Shown here piece after piece: positions 11,601-24,200 of a stretch of 64,000 nt of DNA. This DNA is from Paramecium tetraurelia (lineage: Eukaryota > Ciliophora > Oligohymenophorea > Peniculida > Parameciidae): positions 433,961 through 497,960 of the forward strand of contig NW_001799255.1 in the NCBI RefSeq assembly GCF_000165425.1. The letters run 5' to 3'. Position 1 is the stretch's first letter; each line of letters starts with the position of its first letter. The notes under the pieces were generated by a model. It was not told the DNA's origin. It ran no database searches and was given only the letters and a program-made list of their open reading frames with translations. Made by a program: the position numbers and the translations under genes.

Positions 11601-14141
11601 ATTAACACAAGTAAGGCATGCAGTTGGACCAGTGCTACATGTTTTACAGGGCGAAGTACATGCAATGCAAGAGAACCCAACCTAAAATATTCCTGTTGGA
11701 CATTAAGAAACACACTTGTTTTAATAAAGCAAATTATTGGTGGTTCCACATGATGTGCATTTCGTACTTTGATCAACACAAGTATTGCAGTTCTCATTAC
11801 ACGGTGTGCATATACCATTAAAATCAAATTATTTTTCAGTACATTTCTTAACGCATTTACTATTCTTGAGTTCATAATTTGTATCATCAGTGCAACTTTG
11901 ACATACAGTACTACTAGTGCATTCTAAACAATTATCTGGGCAAGTCTTGCAAGCATTACTAGAATCACTGTAATACTTTTATCCACAAGTACTTATACAT
12001 TTTTAATCTAGTAGGTAAATATTAGTGGTTATTGAGACATCAGTATAACATGATAAACAATTATCGGAATTATCACATTCCTTACAAAATACTGAAGGAG
12101 TAGCAGGACAATTTAATTTAAATTATAATAATGAATCTGAACTGCTCGATTTATCTATGATAGTTGTATCTCCCTATGTTCTTAATTAAAAAAAGTAGGT
12201 AGATTACGAGACCTTGGGATTCCTAATTAAGTTATTCAGTCGAAATTCTATATTTTTAGATGAAATCGCACTTGTTTTAATGCTTATTTCCTAATTATTA
12301 ACTTAACATGTATCTACTGTTAATCCAGCAAGTCTATCCATTGCTGCTTTACATTCTTTATTCCCAACATCTACAGAAAAATTTTCTGGCATAGTTACAA
12401 TGATAGTAGATCCTGCAGATGGTATATTAAATAATGTTGCTTTAAAATAATATGTATCTAAAACTCCTAGTAATTTTTTTTCGATATTCATGAAATCAAT
12501 AGTGATAGTATTTGGATCACCACTTGGAACTATAAGAGCTGTACCTTAAGTTGTGCTTGATATCTTATAAGTGCCTAAGACTGTCTCAGCTGTAATTGTA
12601 CCAATACTATCTTTATTCACTACATTATATATTTTAGTAACACAAATTTAATTCTTATTTACCACTCCATTTAATTAGATTGTAATCGTAGCTGCTGATG
12701 AAATAACTATCAAATTGGAACCAGTATAGGGAGAAAAATCAGAAAACTCCACTTTATTCACATTGCCTAACAGAAATCCTGGTAGAGTAAATGTTATTTT
12801 TGTACCAACAGGCTATTCAGTTTCGAAGGTAGTATCAAAAGTATAAGTTGATTGAGCACCATTCTTAGTTTCTGATCTAGCAAGATTTGTTAGACTAATG
12901 CCGCTTTATTGTGTATTTGTCAAACTTCCAAAGGCTATTTTCTTATCATATTCCACCGTATTCTTAATTATCTTAAATGAGAATCCAGTTGCAGATTTGA
13001 AGGTATTTGGCGTTATTATTGAATTAATTGTTAAAATTATTGATGTTCCTCCAGGTATTGAATTAGATATGGTTATTGTTACTGTAATTACTTAAGCATC
13101 TGTTGAACTTTATACGTAATCGCAAACTTTTAGTACGCCTGCCACACTCAAAGAACATGATTTAGATGATAAATCCCATTTAATATCGCTAGGTAATGTT
13201 AATTCAATTTCTGAATTAAGTTCTATATCATTTATGTTTTTAAATGTATATTTTATAAAGGCACTTGAACCTACTTTATAAGATCCACTATCTATTTATA
13301 TATCTGTAAGTATTCCATCATTGTAGCCATTGACAACTAAGGAAGTACTGCTTGTATCAACTACATTATCAATTTTTGTAATAAAATTATTAAAAGTAAG
13401 GAATGTGGTTGGTGCCTAGGGGTTAGTAAAGTCCAGTGAAATCACTTATGTCTTAGTAGAATCTAAAGTAGTAATTATTATCAATTCATTTAATGAATCA
13501 TAAGAACATTGAATTCCACTAGATGGATTTCCTGAGCATATAATTGGTGTGCCTGATTGTAAAGCTGATGGTTTTGTGAAGGTTAATTAATTGGTTGAAC
13601 TCAGAGGATTCTCAAAGGTAAGCCTGATAGTATAGGTTGATTTCAAGTTGAAAATCCTATTTGATGGACTAATGGAATCGATAGTTATTGTTCCCCCTGT
13701 CAAGGTAAAGGTCTTTTTATCACTTTAGTCAATTATAATATCTGTAGATTTTACCAAACTGAAACCCTAACAAGTATGTTCTACAAGTGATGCACCAGTG
13801 GTAGCATAAAACATTATAAATGGAGGGTGTTCAGTCTTATCAAAGCTAAATTGAATATCCTTGCTTCCAACTCCAACTGCGGTAGAATCTTTAAAACATT
13901 TTGAATAATCTGGAGATCTCAAAGCTGCAAATCCCGCTACAATTATTTTAAAATAGTCTGTGCTTGAATTAGGACTAGTGGGTAATGTAAATTCAAATTT
14001 GATTAAATATTCAGTGTTTAGCTTAAGAGTTGTTACATCAGGGTTAGTTGATAAAGTTGCCTTAAAAAATGTAGTAGAGACAATAGTCGCACAAGTTCCA
14101 ACCTCAAGGAGTTTGGACCAAATCAAAAATATATATAACAT
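8620..14141 (-). CDS. Giant Cys-rich multi-TM receptor-like protein with coiled-coil tail
   Basis: About 1,822 aa. Two introns are needed (10838-10862 and 10243-10270), and a 21-nt in-frame one is possible (10664-10684). Signal peptide MLYIFLIWSKLLEV. Residues ~20-670 are Ser/Thr/Asn-rich repeated beta modules, each with a 'hydrophobic-LP-aromatic' strand, resembling adhesion ectodomains. Residues ~670-1090 contain about ten furin-like/growth-factor-receptor-type Cys modules (C..C...C..C with CP..YY or CP..QYL). Then come about six or seven TM helices. After them lies a cytosolic tail of about 530 residues whose core is a long Glu/Lys/Gln coiled coil, ending in acidic patches with Trp (DNWDVP, EEDWAK). 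This architecture suggests a surface adhesion or signalling receptor. No kinase or GPCR signature was seen. Confidence 0.82.
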
Positions 14142-15129
14142 ATTAAAATATAATAAAGAATGTCTATTAAAGAGTATTTCAACAACTCACTTAATTTGAA
14201 ATAGTTCTCATTTTTAAAAAAGACTATAATAATAAACAATACTTTTAGGTTGCATTGAGTATCCAATTGACAATCTACATAATATAGATATTTTCAAATT
14301 TTTCGGAGCATTCTTCATCTCAATATTAAGTCCTAAATTAAGGTACTAATTGTTGAATAGTTGGAACACTTAAAATACTTTATGGTCCTATTAGCAAGTC
14401 GATAAAAAGGTGGAACTTATAATAATAATGCGAAAACTAAATACTTGTAGTTTGATTGAAAATTTGATAGACCTTAAGCACAATTTTCATGTGAAAAATC
14501 CAACTATATTTAATTCAAATTTAGATAAATCAAATATCATTAATAACATTCCATAAAAGAACCATCTATTCTTAGATGGATATGATTCTAAATTTATTTT
14601 CGATAACACACACTTATACAATTAATCTTATTACGGAATAATTATTATAGTTAATTTTTAAAATGAATCTAAGTTATTATAAGATAGAAACATCTTTATC
14701 TTATTCAAAGAACTCAGTGTCATTATTGGAAATATCATTATTCCAATATGATTTTAATTCTGAAGCAAACATAATTAGATATATAGAAATGTGAAAAAAA
14801 ATTGAATAAAAATAAGATAAGAATTTCATTAATAACTTAATTAAGAGAACTTAAATTAATAAACCTATTATAAAAATAAATAAAAAAACAGATTGCCCAT
14901 TTATTTTATAGGTTCAACAATTATGAGAACTTCGAGTGGTTAAAGTTGATAACTTAGGGTATTGTAAATTGATATCATAGCAATTCGAAGGCAATCTGTT
15001 CCAAAAATAAGATTCCAGAATAATCTAAAGGAATTTTGAAAAAAAACTGTATTTTTTTTCAACATTATTATTATATTAATATTTGAATCCAAAAATTCTT
15101 TTTAATAGTTCTAAAATATTATAAAGATG
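14142..15129. other. Long intergenic stretch
   Basis: Nearly 1 kb with no convincing gene. On the plus strand, 14428-14751 is open for 107 codons (MRKLNTCSLIENL...), which in a UGA-only code is only weak evidence, and no family is recognised. At 14888-15000 an 11-bp perfect inverted repeat flanks about 90 nt and is followed by a T8 run at 15052; see findings. Confidence 0.4.
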
Positions 15130-15390
15130 AGGAGAAGATGCAGGAGAGTTGCGATTTGACCAAATCGTCATTTAATTGAAATGTAAATGGCAATTATTCA
15201 TGTCAATCTTCTAAAGGATTACGGAGAAGGAGAAACCATTATATAAGGGTTTCTGATGAGGAAACTCAAAATTATTGATTTGAAAGTGGCATGGATAATT
15301 TACTTTTTAAACCCGTCACTGTTGGAGAATTATAAACTTTATTAAATTAAAATTATGATTAAATATTTTTTGTGATTAAAAATAGCAATG
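15130..15390 (+). pseudogene. Relic of a response-regulator receiver domain
   Basis: One plus-strand frame reads as the C-terminal end of a two-component receiver domain: FESGMDNLLFKPVTVGELQT, with the diagnostic Lys-Pro and the GMD...KP spacing, followed by an aliphatic helix. The frame is broken by two in-frame TGA codons, one exactly where receiver domains often carry a Cys just before the ESGMD motif. No phosphorylatable Asp or histidine-kinase part could be found upstream. It ends against the start of NOG1. Most simply it is a decayed fragment of a hybrid histidine kinase, a family expanded in ciliates. Confidence 0.5.
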
Positions 15391-17443
15391 TCTTATAACT
15401 TCAAAATCTATACGTCCTGTTATGCCTGCTAAAGACATGATAAATGTGATTTTATCTAAGACTCAAAGGAAAACACCTACAGTAGTCCATCCTGGATATG
15501 ATATCTCCAGAATTAGAGGATTTTATATGAGAAAAGTGAAATTTACATAAGAAACCATTCACGAGAAGATCGATGCCATTTTGTAAGACTTCCCAAAAGT
15601 ATTTGATATCCTCATATAAAATAGTTAGATGATATTCATCCCTTTTATGCAGATTTGATTAATGTATTGTATGACAAGGATCATTATAAATTGGCATTGG
15701 GACATGTACATGCTTGTAGGAATGTGATTGATAACATTGCAAAGGATTATTGTAGATTGCTAAAATACGGTGATTCCTTGTACAGATGCAAAATGTTAAA
15801 GAGAGCAGCATTAGGTCGTATGTGTACCACACTTAAAAAATTGACCAGTTCTCTGAATTATTTGGATGAAGTCAGAAAACACTTATCCAGAATGCCAGCC
15901 ATCAATCCCTTTGAAAGAACTCTCCTAGTCACGTGGATTCCCCAATGTTGGAAAGAGTAGTTTTGTAAATAATATTACAAATGCCAATCTGGATGTTCAA
16001 CCCTATCCATTCACAACATAAAATCTATATGTTGGTCACTCTGATTACAACTTTGTACGTTGGTAAGTTATTGATACTCCAGGAGTCTTGGATCATTCAT
16101 TGAGTGAAAGAAACCCAATTGAAATGTAAGCAATTACAGCACTTGCACATTTAAAGGCATGCATCATGTTTTTCTTGGATATCTCAGAAACATGCAGTTA
16201 CTCAATTGATCAATAGATTGCACTCTTCAAAGACTTAAAACCACTCTTCAAGAATAAACCTTTATTATTAGTTATGACTAAAATAGATATTAAAAAGTTT
16301 GAATAATTAGATCCAATTGATTAATAAAAGTTGTAGGATGTCATCCAATCTGAAAACGTGTTCTAGTATCTATTTCAAATCTATTTATTAGTTCTTAATT
16401 GAGTAACAAATCTGGTGAGGGAATAGCTTTGGTTAAAGAAAAAGCCTGCAATTTATTAAATGAATGGAGATAAAATCTTAAGCCTGAACAATTAACAGGT
16501 GGCAATCCAAATCTTTTGAGAGAAGAGTCAATTCTCTAAGGAGTCTATATTGCTTAACCTAAAAGAGTTAATCAAAATAGAATGCCAGTAATTCCCTAAG
16601 TAGTGGGTAAATTAAATAGACCAACATTGAAGGATGTTCAGGAATAAAATGGTGGTGCTGGTGTCTTCTCCTTCCCATTATAAGGTATTATCTTACGTTG
16701 ATTATTTTCATAGAACACTTTTTGTTAGACAATCCTGATTGGAAATATGATGCTGTACCTGAAATCATGGATGGCAAGAATATTGGAGATTTTGTTGATG
16801 CTGATATTCTCTAGAGATTGGAGGAATTGGAAAAGGAAGAAGAAATGATGGATTAAGCTGAAGTTGAAGATCCAGATGAAGATGCTAGAGAAGACATGTT
16901 ATTAAGTACTAGAGATTAAGTCAACAAAAAAAGAGAGATGATTAAGGAAGAACATCATATGAAAATGAAACAATAAGTTAAATTACATAGACCCAATTTG
17001 GAAGATGCAAAAGAAGATTTTGCTAAAAAAGGAATTGATACTACCTTTTTAGAATAGAGAGCTTAGAAGTTTGCTGCAAAGAAGATTGTATAAAAATAGA
17101 AAAGACAACAACAATCATCAGATGATAGTGATGACAATGATATGGATATTGAAGGAAACGAGAGAAATCAAAGAAAAGGAAGAGATGCTTTATCTAGAAG
17201 TAGAAGCAGACTTCGAGAGATCTCAAGAAGCAGAAGTAGAGGCAATAAAAAAGTCCTTACTGCTTAAGAATAAGTAATATATTCTATCTAATATCTTAGG
17301 CCATGGAAAGAATGTCTAAAAAAATATAAAGAAGAAGAAGAAATGAAGCTAAAGCTGGTGATGGTGATACTAAAATAGATTGCAAAATGCCTAAGCACTT
17401 ATTTACTGGTAAAAGTGGTATTGGAAAATAATCAAGACGTTGA
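15388..17443 (+). CDS. NOG1: NOG1/GTPBP4 nucleolar GTPase, 60S ribosome assembly
   Basis: About 648 aa if two single-nucleotide disruptions are corrected. Four introns: 15599-15624, 16366-16391, 16685-16713 and 17274-17299. NOG1 is needed for late nucleolar 60S subunit maturation. Seen in order: the N-terminal helical domain ([65 protein letters not shown]), the OBG-type G domain (P-loop [18 protein letters not shown] switch II, TKID as G4), the [17 protein letters not shown] region, and the basic tail [13 protein letters not shown]. Frame breaks: the MSYNFK start and the rest differ by one nucleotide at the A4 run 15403-15406, and just before the P-loop the frame shifts by one at 15931-15936. 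The protein is otherwise intact, so I treat it as functional with sequence errors. Confidence 0.85.
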
Positions 17444-17481
17444 ATTATTTGTTGTTAATAATACAATATAATATTAATTAA

Positions 17482-18757
17482 TCAAATATAGTCATCATCT
17501 GAAGTAACTCTATTACTTATTTGTCTCCTACTATCACTCCTTTACTTAGTATTAATTTTAGACTATGGTTTTATCATATATCCAGTTGTTTCATTGAAAT
17601 TCTCTTTTAAAATACTTCTTGATTTGCTATGTCCGATGCTTTTATTATTATTATTGTTATAGTTTTTATTCAAAAAATCTTCAAATAACTCTGATTCTAC
17701 AACGTTAAAGTCCTCATTTTTCTTAACTAAGTTTTTACTCTAATTTTTTGTACTAACCAGAGCATCTCTACTAGGTTCTTTTGTATGAAGGTTCTCCTTT
17801 TAGCATTAATTGTTCTTAGCAATGGAAATATCCTACTTAGAATTATTATTATCTCTAAATCTTTCCATTCCTTAAATCTAAGTTGATGGTGACCTAGATC
17901 TAGATCTTTAACTATGTCCATTCTAAGATGAACAATGAGATAATGCAGAGAACTTTGACGGTGTAATACTCCTTTTAGAAGATCTATCACAAGATTTCAT
18001 TGAATAATCCATCAAATGCTTAACTTAAGCAATATCTTTAAATTTCTTGTTGTACTCATCCAAACACAGACTTACCAATTCATAACATTTAAGAGTAATT
18101 TAATTAATTTTTTAGTCAACTATTTAATTTTCTTCAATTATAAAATTATTTAAATCTGTTTTGCATTGTCCTACATACATATGTTTAAGCTTTTGCTCTT
18201 CAATCATCATTTATTCTTATTGTTTCAACTATCTAAATTGAGATGTCATCTATTTTTCAATTGGATAGATCGATGTTTGATATACTCCAATTTTAGTTTT
18301 CAATTCATCCAATTTCTTAAATTACTCTTCTTGATCTTTTTTCCTTTAATTTATTTGCTTAACATAATCATTGTATGATTATTTCAGAACTTTCCCCTCC
18401 TCTACGATTGGATTCATTAATTCTTTAATGGCCTAAGATGTTCCCATAATTTATGAACCAATTATTTTAATCTATTCAAACTTAATTTAGTAATACCTAT
18501 CCACTCATCTCCTTAAGTATGTAATTTGTGTTGATTTTCATCATATCCTTGATGGTTCTTTTAGAGAGATCCTCGATTTTGTCTCCATAGTCACAAGTTG
18601 CCTTACCAAAATCCTAGACATAATTTCAATAATGAACCTTCATCAATGTTTTATTGTGCTTCAAACACTCCGTCATTAACTTCAAATTTGTCTAGAGTTA
18701 TTCATAAATGGATTGTATTTCATTATCACTTAAAATTCGACTTTTTTAATAGTTCAT
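17482..18757 (-). CDS. Helical coiled-coil protein with basic Ser/Arg tail
   Basis: A 408-aa protein with introns at 18614-18637 and 18472-18496. Residues ~1-260 are almost entirely amphipathic helix (e.g. YEQLQTNLKLMTECLKHNK, then long Gln/Lys/Glu runs), reminiscent of BAR-like or spectrin-like bundles, but no signature was recognised. The C-terminus is Ser/Asn-rich and basic with an RSRSRSPS motif, and looks disordered and phosphorylatable. The start is the first ATG after an in-frame TGA upstream. The gene converges on NOG1, with 38 bp between the stops. Function unknown. Confidence 0.65.
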
Positions 18758-18929
18758 TATTAATAATAAACTCCAACCTAAAACTCAGTTAATTAATTCA
18801 AAATAACTCATTTTCAACAGTATTAATAATAGATTTCTCACATTGAAATTCTACTAAAGATATATATATATCTCAATTGAACTTTCTCAAATATATTACT
18901 GTCTTATAATTATAATAAATATTACAAAA

Positions 18930-19756
18930 ATGGATGATGAAAAAAAGAAGAAGAAGGGTAATAAAATAGACTTAAATCTCTTACCTTCCTCAATGAAAGA
19001 ACGTTATGCTGCAATGGGAATATTACCCAAAGCTTAAATTCCAAAATCGAATCTCTAAGTCGATGTACAAAGAATGAAACAGAAAAAGGTTGAAAAAGAG
19101 TAACCAATTGAATAAAAATTAGAAGGTATTGAAATCAAAGCAAGTGAAAAGAAGTAGTTAGAAAAGTAATCTTATTGTTATCTTTAGAGTATTCTAGATG
19201 CTTAAAAAAAAAGATGTTGATTACTTTGATGCTAAAGATGTTGATAAAATGCTTAGGTTTTTAGGTGTTTCACTTACTAAGTCTGAAATTGATCTTATGT
19301 TATGGGTAAACTACACTATTAATAATGAAACTAGGAAGTCGATGAAAATCTTGATGGAAGAGTAAGTTGGACTGAATTTTTGAATATGTACAAAAAATGT
19401 ACAATCGATAAGACAGGTCTAGAACCAAAGAGTTTGTTTCATATGATTTAGTTCTTAATGTACTTACCCCCAGATAGAAAGGATCCAAAAGTAACAGTCG
19501 AAGTATAAATACTAACTTATACAAATAGGACACTTTGGAACTGTTATATGTTCGATTTGGTAGGTAATGTTTGGATTCTGAAATTCATGCCATTTTTGGA
19601 GATGAGGAGAAAAATAAAGATGGCGAAGAGAAGGCTATTTCGTTTAGTGAATATATGGAGAAAATTAATGAGAGAGCAATTCAATAAAGGAAGCTCAGAA
19701 AGGAAGAATAAAAACAACAATTTTAATACTTCAAAAAAGAAAAGTAAATGGAGTGA
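18930..19756 (+). CDS. EF-hand protein, possibly axonemal
   Basis: A 249-aa protein with three introns (19166-19187, 19306-19334, 19503-19528). A Lys-rich N-terminus of about 70 residues precedes four EF-hand-like units: a degenerate first one (VDYFDAKDVDKMLRFLG); a good loop DENLDGRVSWTEF, with Asp/Asn/Asp/Arg and an invariant-position Glu-like end; a divergent third; and DEEKNKDGEEKAISFSEYM. Helix-loop-helix spacing supports a calcium sensor. The Gly-rich linker and basic C-terminal helix resemble ciliary EF-hand proteins. The assignment to cilia is inference; the EF-hands are visible. Confidence 0.75.
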
Positions 19757-20013
19757 GTTCTTTTATTATGTCCTATAATAATTGAAATGAACATCATTAA
19801 TAAACTATTTTATTCTTAATTATTTAAAATTGAATAAATAAATTATGTAACTTTTGAAATAAGATATAAGCGTATCATTTCGAAATTATGTAAATCAAGA
19901 AGTATTATCATTTCCTTAGAAACCTAAATTAATAAAATGTTATCAACACTAATTTCAAATAGAAAATTATGAAAAGTTATATTTATATAAATATTAATCA
20001 AACTAATTTGTTC

Positions 20014-21958
20014 TCAAGGTTTTTTAACAGAAGGTCTTCTACTATGTTATTGTAGTTATTAAATCACTTGAGGAGCCTTGTTATTCGTAATTGTTAATGG
20101 TTTTTCATACTTTTTCTTTTCTAGCATCTCTTTTATCTATTAACCTTCTAAAATTAAACGACCCATTTGATTAATTTCTCGATTGGTTTTACTCAATAAT
20201 GAATTCTCATGTGAAGTTAATTATATTTTAGCAGCCAATCTATCACATTCTTATTGCAGCTGTCTATTCATACCCTCTAATCTCTCGACGACTGATTAGA
20301 GATGTAGGATTTCCCTATCTTTGAGTATTAATTACTAAGTTGTTTTATCGAAATTCTAAGAACTTGTATTAATCCAAATAAATACTTTTTGTTGTTCTTT
20401 TTAAGTTGCTTTAACTCCTCTTCATTTCTTTACAATTCATTTTCAAGGTTAGCTACTTGTCGAAGTAGATCTCTATTTTAATCTTATAATTACATACATT
20501 ATTAAGAGACTTCTTCGAAAGATCTAAAATATATATCAAATAATACTATTCAGCTTAGGCTCTATACAATCTTTCTTCTTCCACTTGTTTCAAATATATT
20601 TCAATGTTTTTGTACTTAATTTCCATTTCAGAAAACCTTTCATCTTGCATCTTTATTCTATCTACTAAGGTTTGCTTTTCCTTTTTGTATTGCTCCTGAA
20701 TGTTGAGGTGATCCTTAAGCTCTTTAGTTTATTATTCTTTCAATGTATTGATCTAATTGCAAAATTGTTGATTGTCTCTTTATAATTATATTATCTGACT
20801 CTAAAATTCTTATTTATTATTTTAAAATTCTTTAAGCTGCTAATTATGATCTCGGACTTATTATTAGATTTAAAGATCTTTCTATTATAGTTGTTATAGT
20901 TGTAATTACATTCTTTCAAGCTTTTGATCTTTCTCAATTAAAGAGTCCTTTAATATTTAAGATTCTTGCATATATTGCTCATTCAATTCCTATAAATCTA
21001 TACATTATTATGATAATTTTCCGTATTCGTCATTAATAGTTTGTATTTATTATTAATACTACAAATTATGCATTTACAATTGATCGCATTAGTTTTTTAA
21101 AGAATGATATTCTTTATTTTTATGTTTCTCCTGATTTTATAACTATTACTATAAGGTTGAGTATCTCTCATTATAATTTTGCATCTAATCAATCTTGTGA
21201 ACATACTTGTTTCTTTCTGCCTCCAATTATTAATAATCTTTATATAGTTGTTATAAATTTTATTCGTATTTATCAGATTGATGCTTAATCTAAGTAATAT
21301 AATTTTTCATATCCTCCATTTTACCATATAGATGACTTAATTCCTATTCTCTCTTAATTACCAATTTCTCCAATTCTTTGATTTGTCTTCTAGAGTGTTT
21401 TTTATCTTTCTTTTAATCAGAGTTTTAGATATTGATGGGGTCTTGATGATATAATTCATTTTGGTTGAGCATTTCTTGTAAATTGGTTATCTCTTGAGTG
21501 ATCTAATCATTTTCTTCCTACAATTGAAGCATTTGATCCTTATACATATTATTCTCTTGTATCAGATATTCCATTTATTAGCCTTTATACTAGAGATTAG
21601 TTTTATATTGATCATTATCTTCTAGTAATTTGTTATAGTATTGCCCTCCTTACTCCATCTCTTTCCTGTAATCTTGCAATTAATTTTCGAAGAATTCATT
21701 CTCTTGTCTCAAACTTTGACTCAGCTAAAATTGAGTTCGTAAATCATTCCTTTAAATTCTCAATTTAATCAATCAATTCATTGTTTTCTGTTTCTAATTA
21801 TTTAATATTCTTAATGTTATTAGAATTCCTTATACTTGTTAGAGACTCTGTAACTGACTCATCAAATTGGAATTTTCAGTCTGCAATTGCTGATTATGCT
21901 TCTCGAGATTCTCATATCTCATAAGCATCTCCTGAAGTTCTTCATCCTTGGAGGACAT
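20014..21958 (-). CDS. Long coiled-coil protein
   Basis: About 623 aa. Introns at 21810-21835, 20524-20546 and 20363-20385. The whole chain is Gln/Glu/Lys/Leu heptad-like coiled coil from the MSSKDEELQEMLMRYENLEK start to residue ~600, then a short basic tail. Such proteins are typical of ciliate basal bodies, rootlets or cortex. One frame break remains: after the first intron the frame shifts by one at the GG in the minus strand (plus 21749-21750), and dropping one G restores a smooth coiled coil. No GT..AG pair can explain it. No specific ortholog recognised. Confidence 0.72.
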
Positions 21959-22005
21959 AAAAATATATATTTATTTAAAATAAAAGATTAACGATCATAA
22001 ATTTA

Positions 22006-23697
22006 TCATTTTTCTCCATCAGAATCGACAACTTTGATATCGTTGCCGAATAAATCATCAAAACTTGCTGGTTTATTGATTTCTTTAATTGTCTATGCCA
22101 CCTGTTCTTGTATATTCTTTTGTTAATGCTGATATCCCCCTATAGATTAAGACATGCATGGTAGTACAGGTGGCAACCAATAACTATTTATCATGCTCTA
22201 TCCCAAAGGCATCATAAATGATGGCTGGTTAGCCAATAATAATAATGGTTGCATTGTACTTTGTCTATTGATATCATCTATGGACTTTTGCATCATAAAC
22301 ATATTATGATCAGATTGAGCTAGAGTTGAACATTTACTGTTGTTATTTTCCTCCGTTTTTATTTACTTATAGATATGCTTCAATATTAATCCTTGATAAT
22401 CCAATGTGTTAAATGGAGAAATGAATAATTTCTTAGTTCTTTTGTTAAAGACAACAACTCCAGACCTATCATTTTCTACCGAAAATTGATTACTATTCAC
22501 TCTTTTGATGTTCAATAATTTTTTGTATAAAATCTCACTTTTGTTGCTAGAACTTAAATCATAATGAAATAAATCAAAAAAATCATCATTCTTTATTTTT
22601 TATGCCTCCTCATACTTACCCTCTGAAATACACAAATCAATATATAAACTTTATATTCCTAATACTATAAACTACCATTCATAATTATCAATTTCTTCAA
22701 TTGGAGTTATTTTACCGTATTTATTAGCATAGTCCATCCTTAACTTTTGCACTTTTGAAAATAATTATGGATTAATCGTTTCAAATTCATATTTTAATTT
22801 CTCTTTTTTTAAAAGGGAGTTGTATTTATTCTTTAAAGAATTCTCTGTTCTCACTCTCCCATAAAGAGCAGACAACTCGGACCATTTCTTTCCTCTTATC
22901 AAAATGGTTTTTAATAAATCTATTTCTTATTACTTCGACCATGGTTCACTTCATATAAAACATCTCCTTACTTGCAAATATTGGGATCCAACCTATTAAT
23001 CCACCTCTCTCTACATTGTTTCGGTTATCTGAAGATTTTATTGGGGGATCTCTTGTACATTTCCCTAGCTATCTATGACCATTTGTTTTCCTTTCCCAAT
23101 CTACTAAACTCTCTTGAAGATATTGTTAAATTCGTACTCATGCACTTGTTACAGTAATTAATCCTCCTCTTCTACCCATGGGGCCTCTGAGAGCGAAATT
23201 TTATATTTCTATTCCCACTTCAATCTACATTGATGAGCATTCCTCCCTATTATCATTTTAGCTATGTCTCTCCATTCAATAGGTGTCTTAGTTTTAAGAA
23301 TAATTTTAATTACAAGTTAATTGATTTCTTTTAATAAACAATATCTGATAACCACCCAATAAAATAATCTTTTATCTTAATCATTCCATTTTACACTTCT
23401 TCTCCTTGCATTCTAACTTTTTTATGATGATTAAATCCTATACATGTTTATTTAGAATAACATTTTCGCCTCATCGATTGTTGGCCAATCGTCTACTTTT
23501 AATCGAAGATTGGAACCTATTCTTGTCAGCTATTCCCTTGTCTCTTAAAACTCCTTTGAGTTTTCAACAAAACTACTGAAATGCTGATTTACCACTTCGT
23601 AAGGGTAGACTTAAACAATAACATACTAAGCGTTACTAATCAGATCCTCCATCTCACAACTACCAGCTAGTTTTACTTCCTTCCTCTCGCTGTGCAT
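22006..23697 (-). CDS. Myb/SANT-repeat DNA-binding protein
   Basis: 547 aa from the ATG at 23697, with introns at 23113-23137 and 22949-22971. Three Myb/SANT repeats in the middle: VKWNDQDKRLFYW...WRDIAKMIIGRNAHQCRLKW; APWVEEEDQLLQQV...WSQIAREMYKR...KQCRERWINRLDP; and EPWSKQEIDLLKTILIRGKK WSELSALYGR. The conserved Trp spacing and the CR.RW ends mark a Myb R1R2R3-like or SNAPC4-like factor. The C-terminal ~250 residues are Asn/Gln/Met-rich and acidic at the end (FDDLFGNDIKVVDSDGEK). The N-terminus is helical and probably longer than shown; see the coding-like upstream stretch. Likely a transcription or chromatin factor. Confidence 0.78.
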
Positions 23698-23779
23698 TAA
23701 TAAAAATATAAAATACTGTATTATTAATTCATTATTAACTACAGCGTTGAGAATTTGAGTAGCAAAGTGTTTATATTGT

Positions 23780-24200
23780 AATTTAAGAGTTTTTATAATT
23801 TTTATCAATTTCTTCAGTCATTTAATCAAAGCAATCCTGATTCTTCAATTGACCACAATATTTTTATCCAATAAAATTATTTCAATAAAATTTCATGATA
23901 TTGATAATTTATATTCGTTTTAAATTCAGTTCTGTTCATTACTTATTCAATTCTCTTTTCGTAATAATTGTCTCTTAAAATTGACAATAATCGCTCTAAA
24001 TTACAAGCATTTGCGAACTCAAGGTGCTTAAGCAAAATTTATCCTTTGATGCACAAATGCATTAGATTGGATTCCAATGACAAAAAATACTTTTATAAAA
24101 AACAACTCTACAATTCTATATTTATCCTTTTCGAGTGATCCAATCCTTCAATTATTTTTCAAATCGTGTTTACAACCAGAGGAACGCAAATTAATATAAT
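23780..24200 (-). other. Coding-like stretch upstream of the Myb gene
   Basis: On the minus strand a good helical reading frame appears (HLCIKGQILLKHLEFANACN, then LERLLSILRDNYYEKRIEQV and FYWIKILWSIEESGLL). It can be connected to the Myb gene only by single-nucleotide shifts at short homopolymers near 23800-23830. It may be the true N-terminus of the Myb protein in a poorly called region, or a decayed exon. Confidence 0.4.

Noticed and set aside
15388-17443. Euplotes-like programmed +1 frameshifting in NOG1
   Set aside because: The shift sites lack the AAA-TAA/TAG motif and resemble homopolymer miscalls; kept only as an open alternative in findings.
22972-23157. Plus-strand ORF
   Set aside because: Antisense to the Myb repeats.
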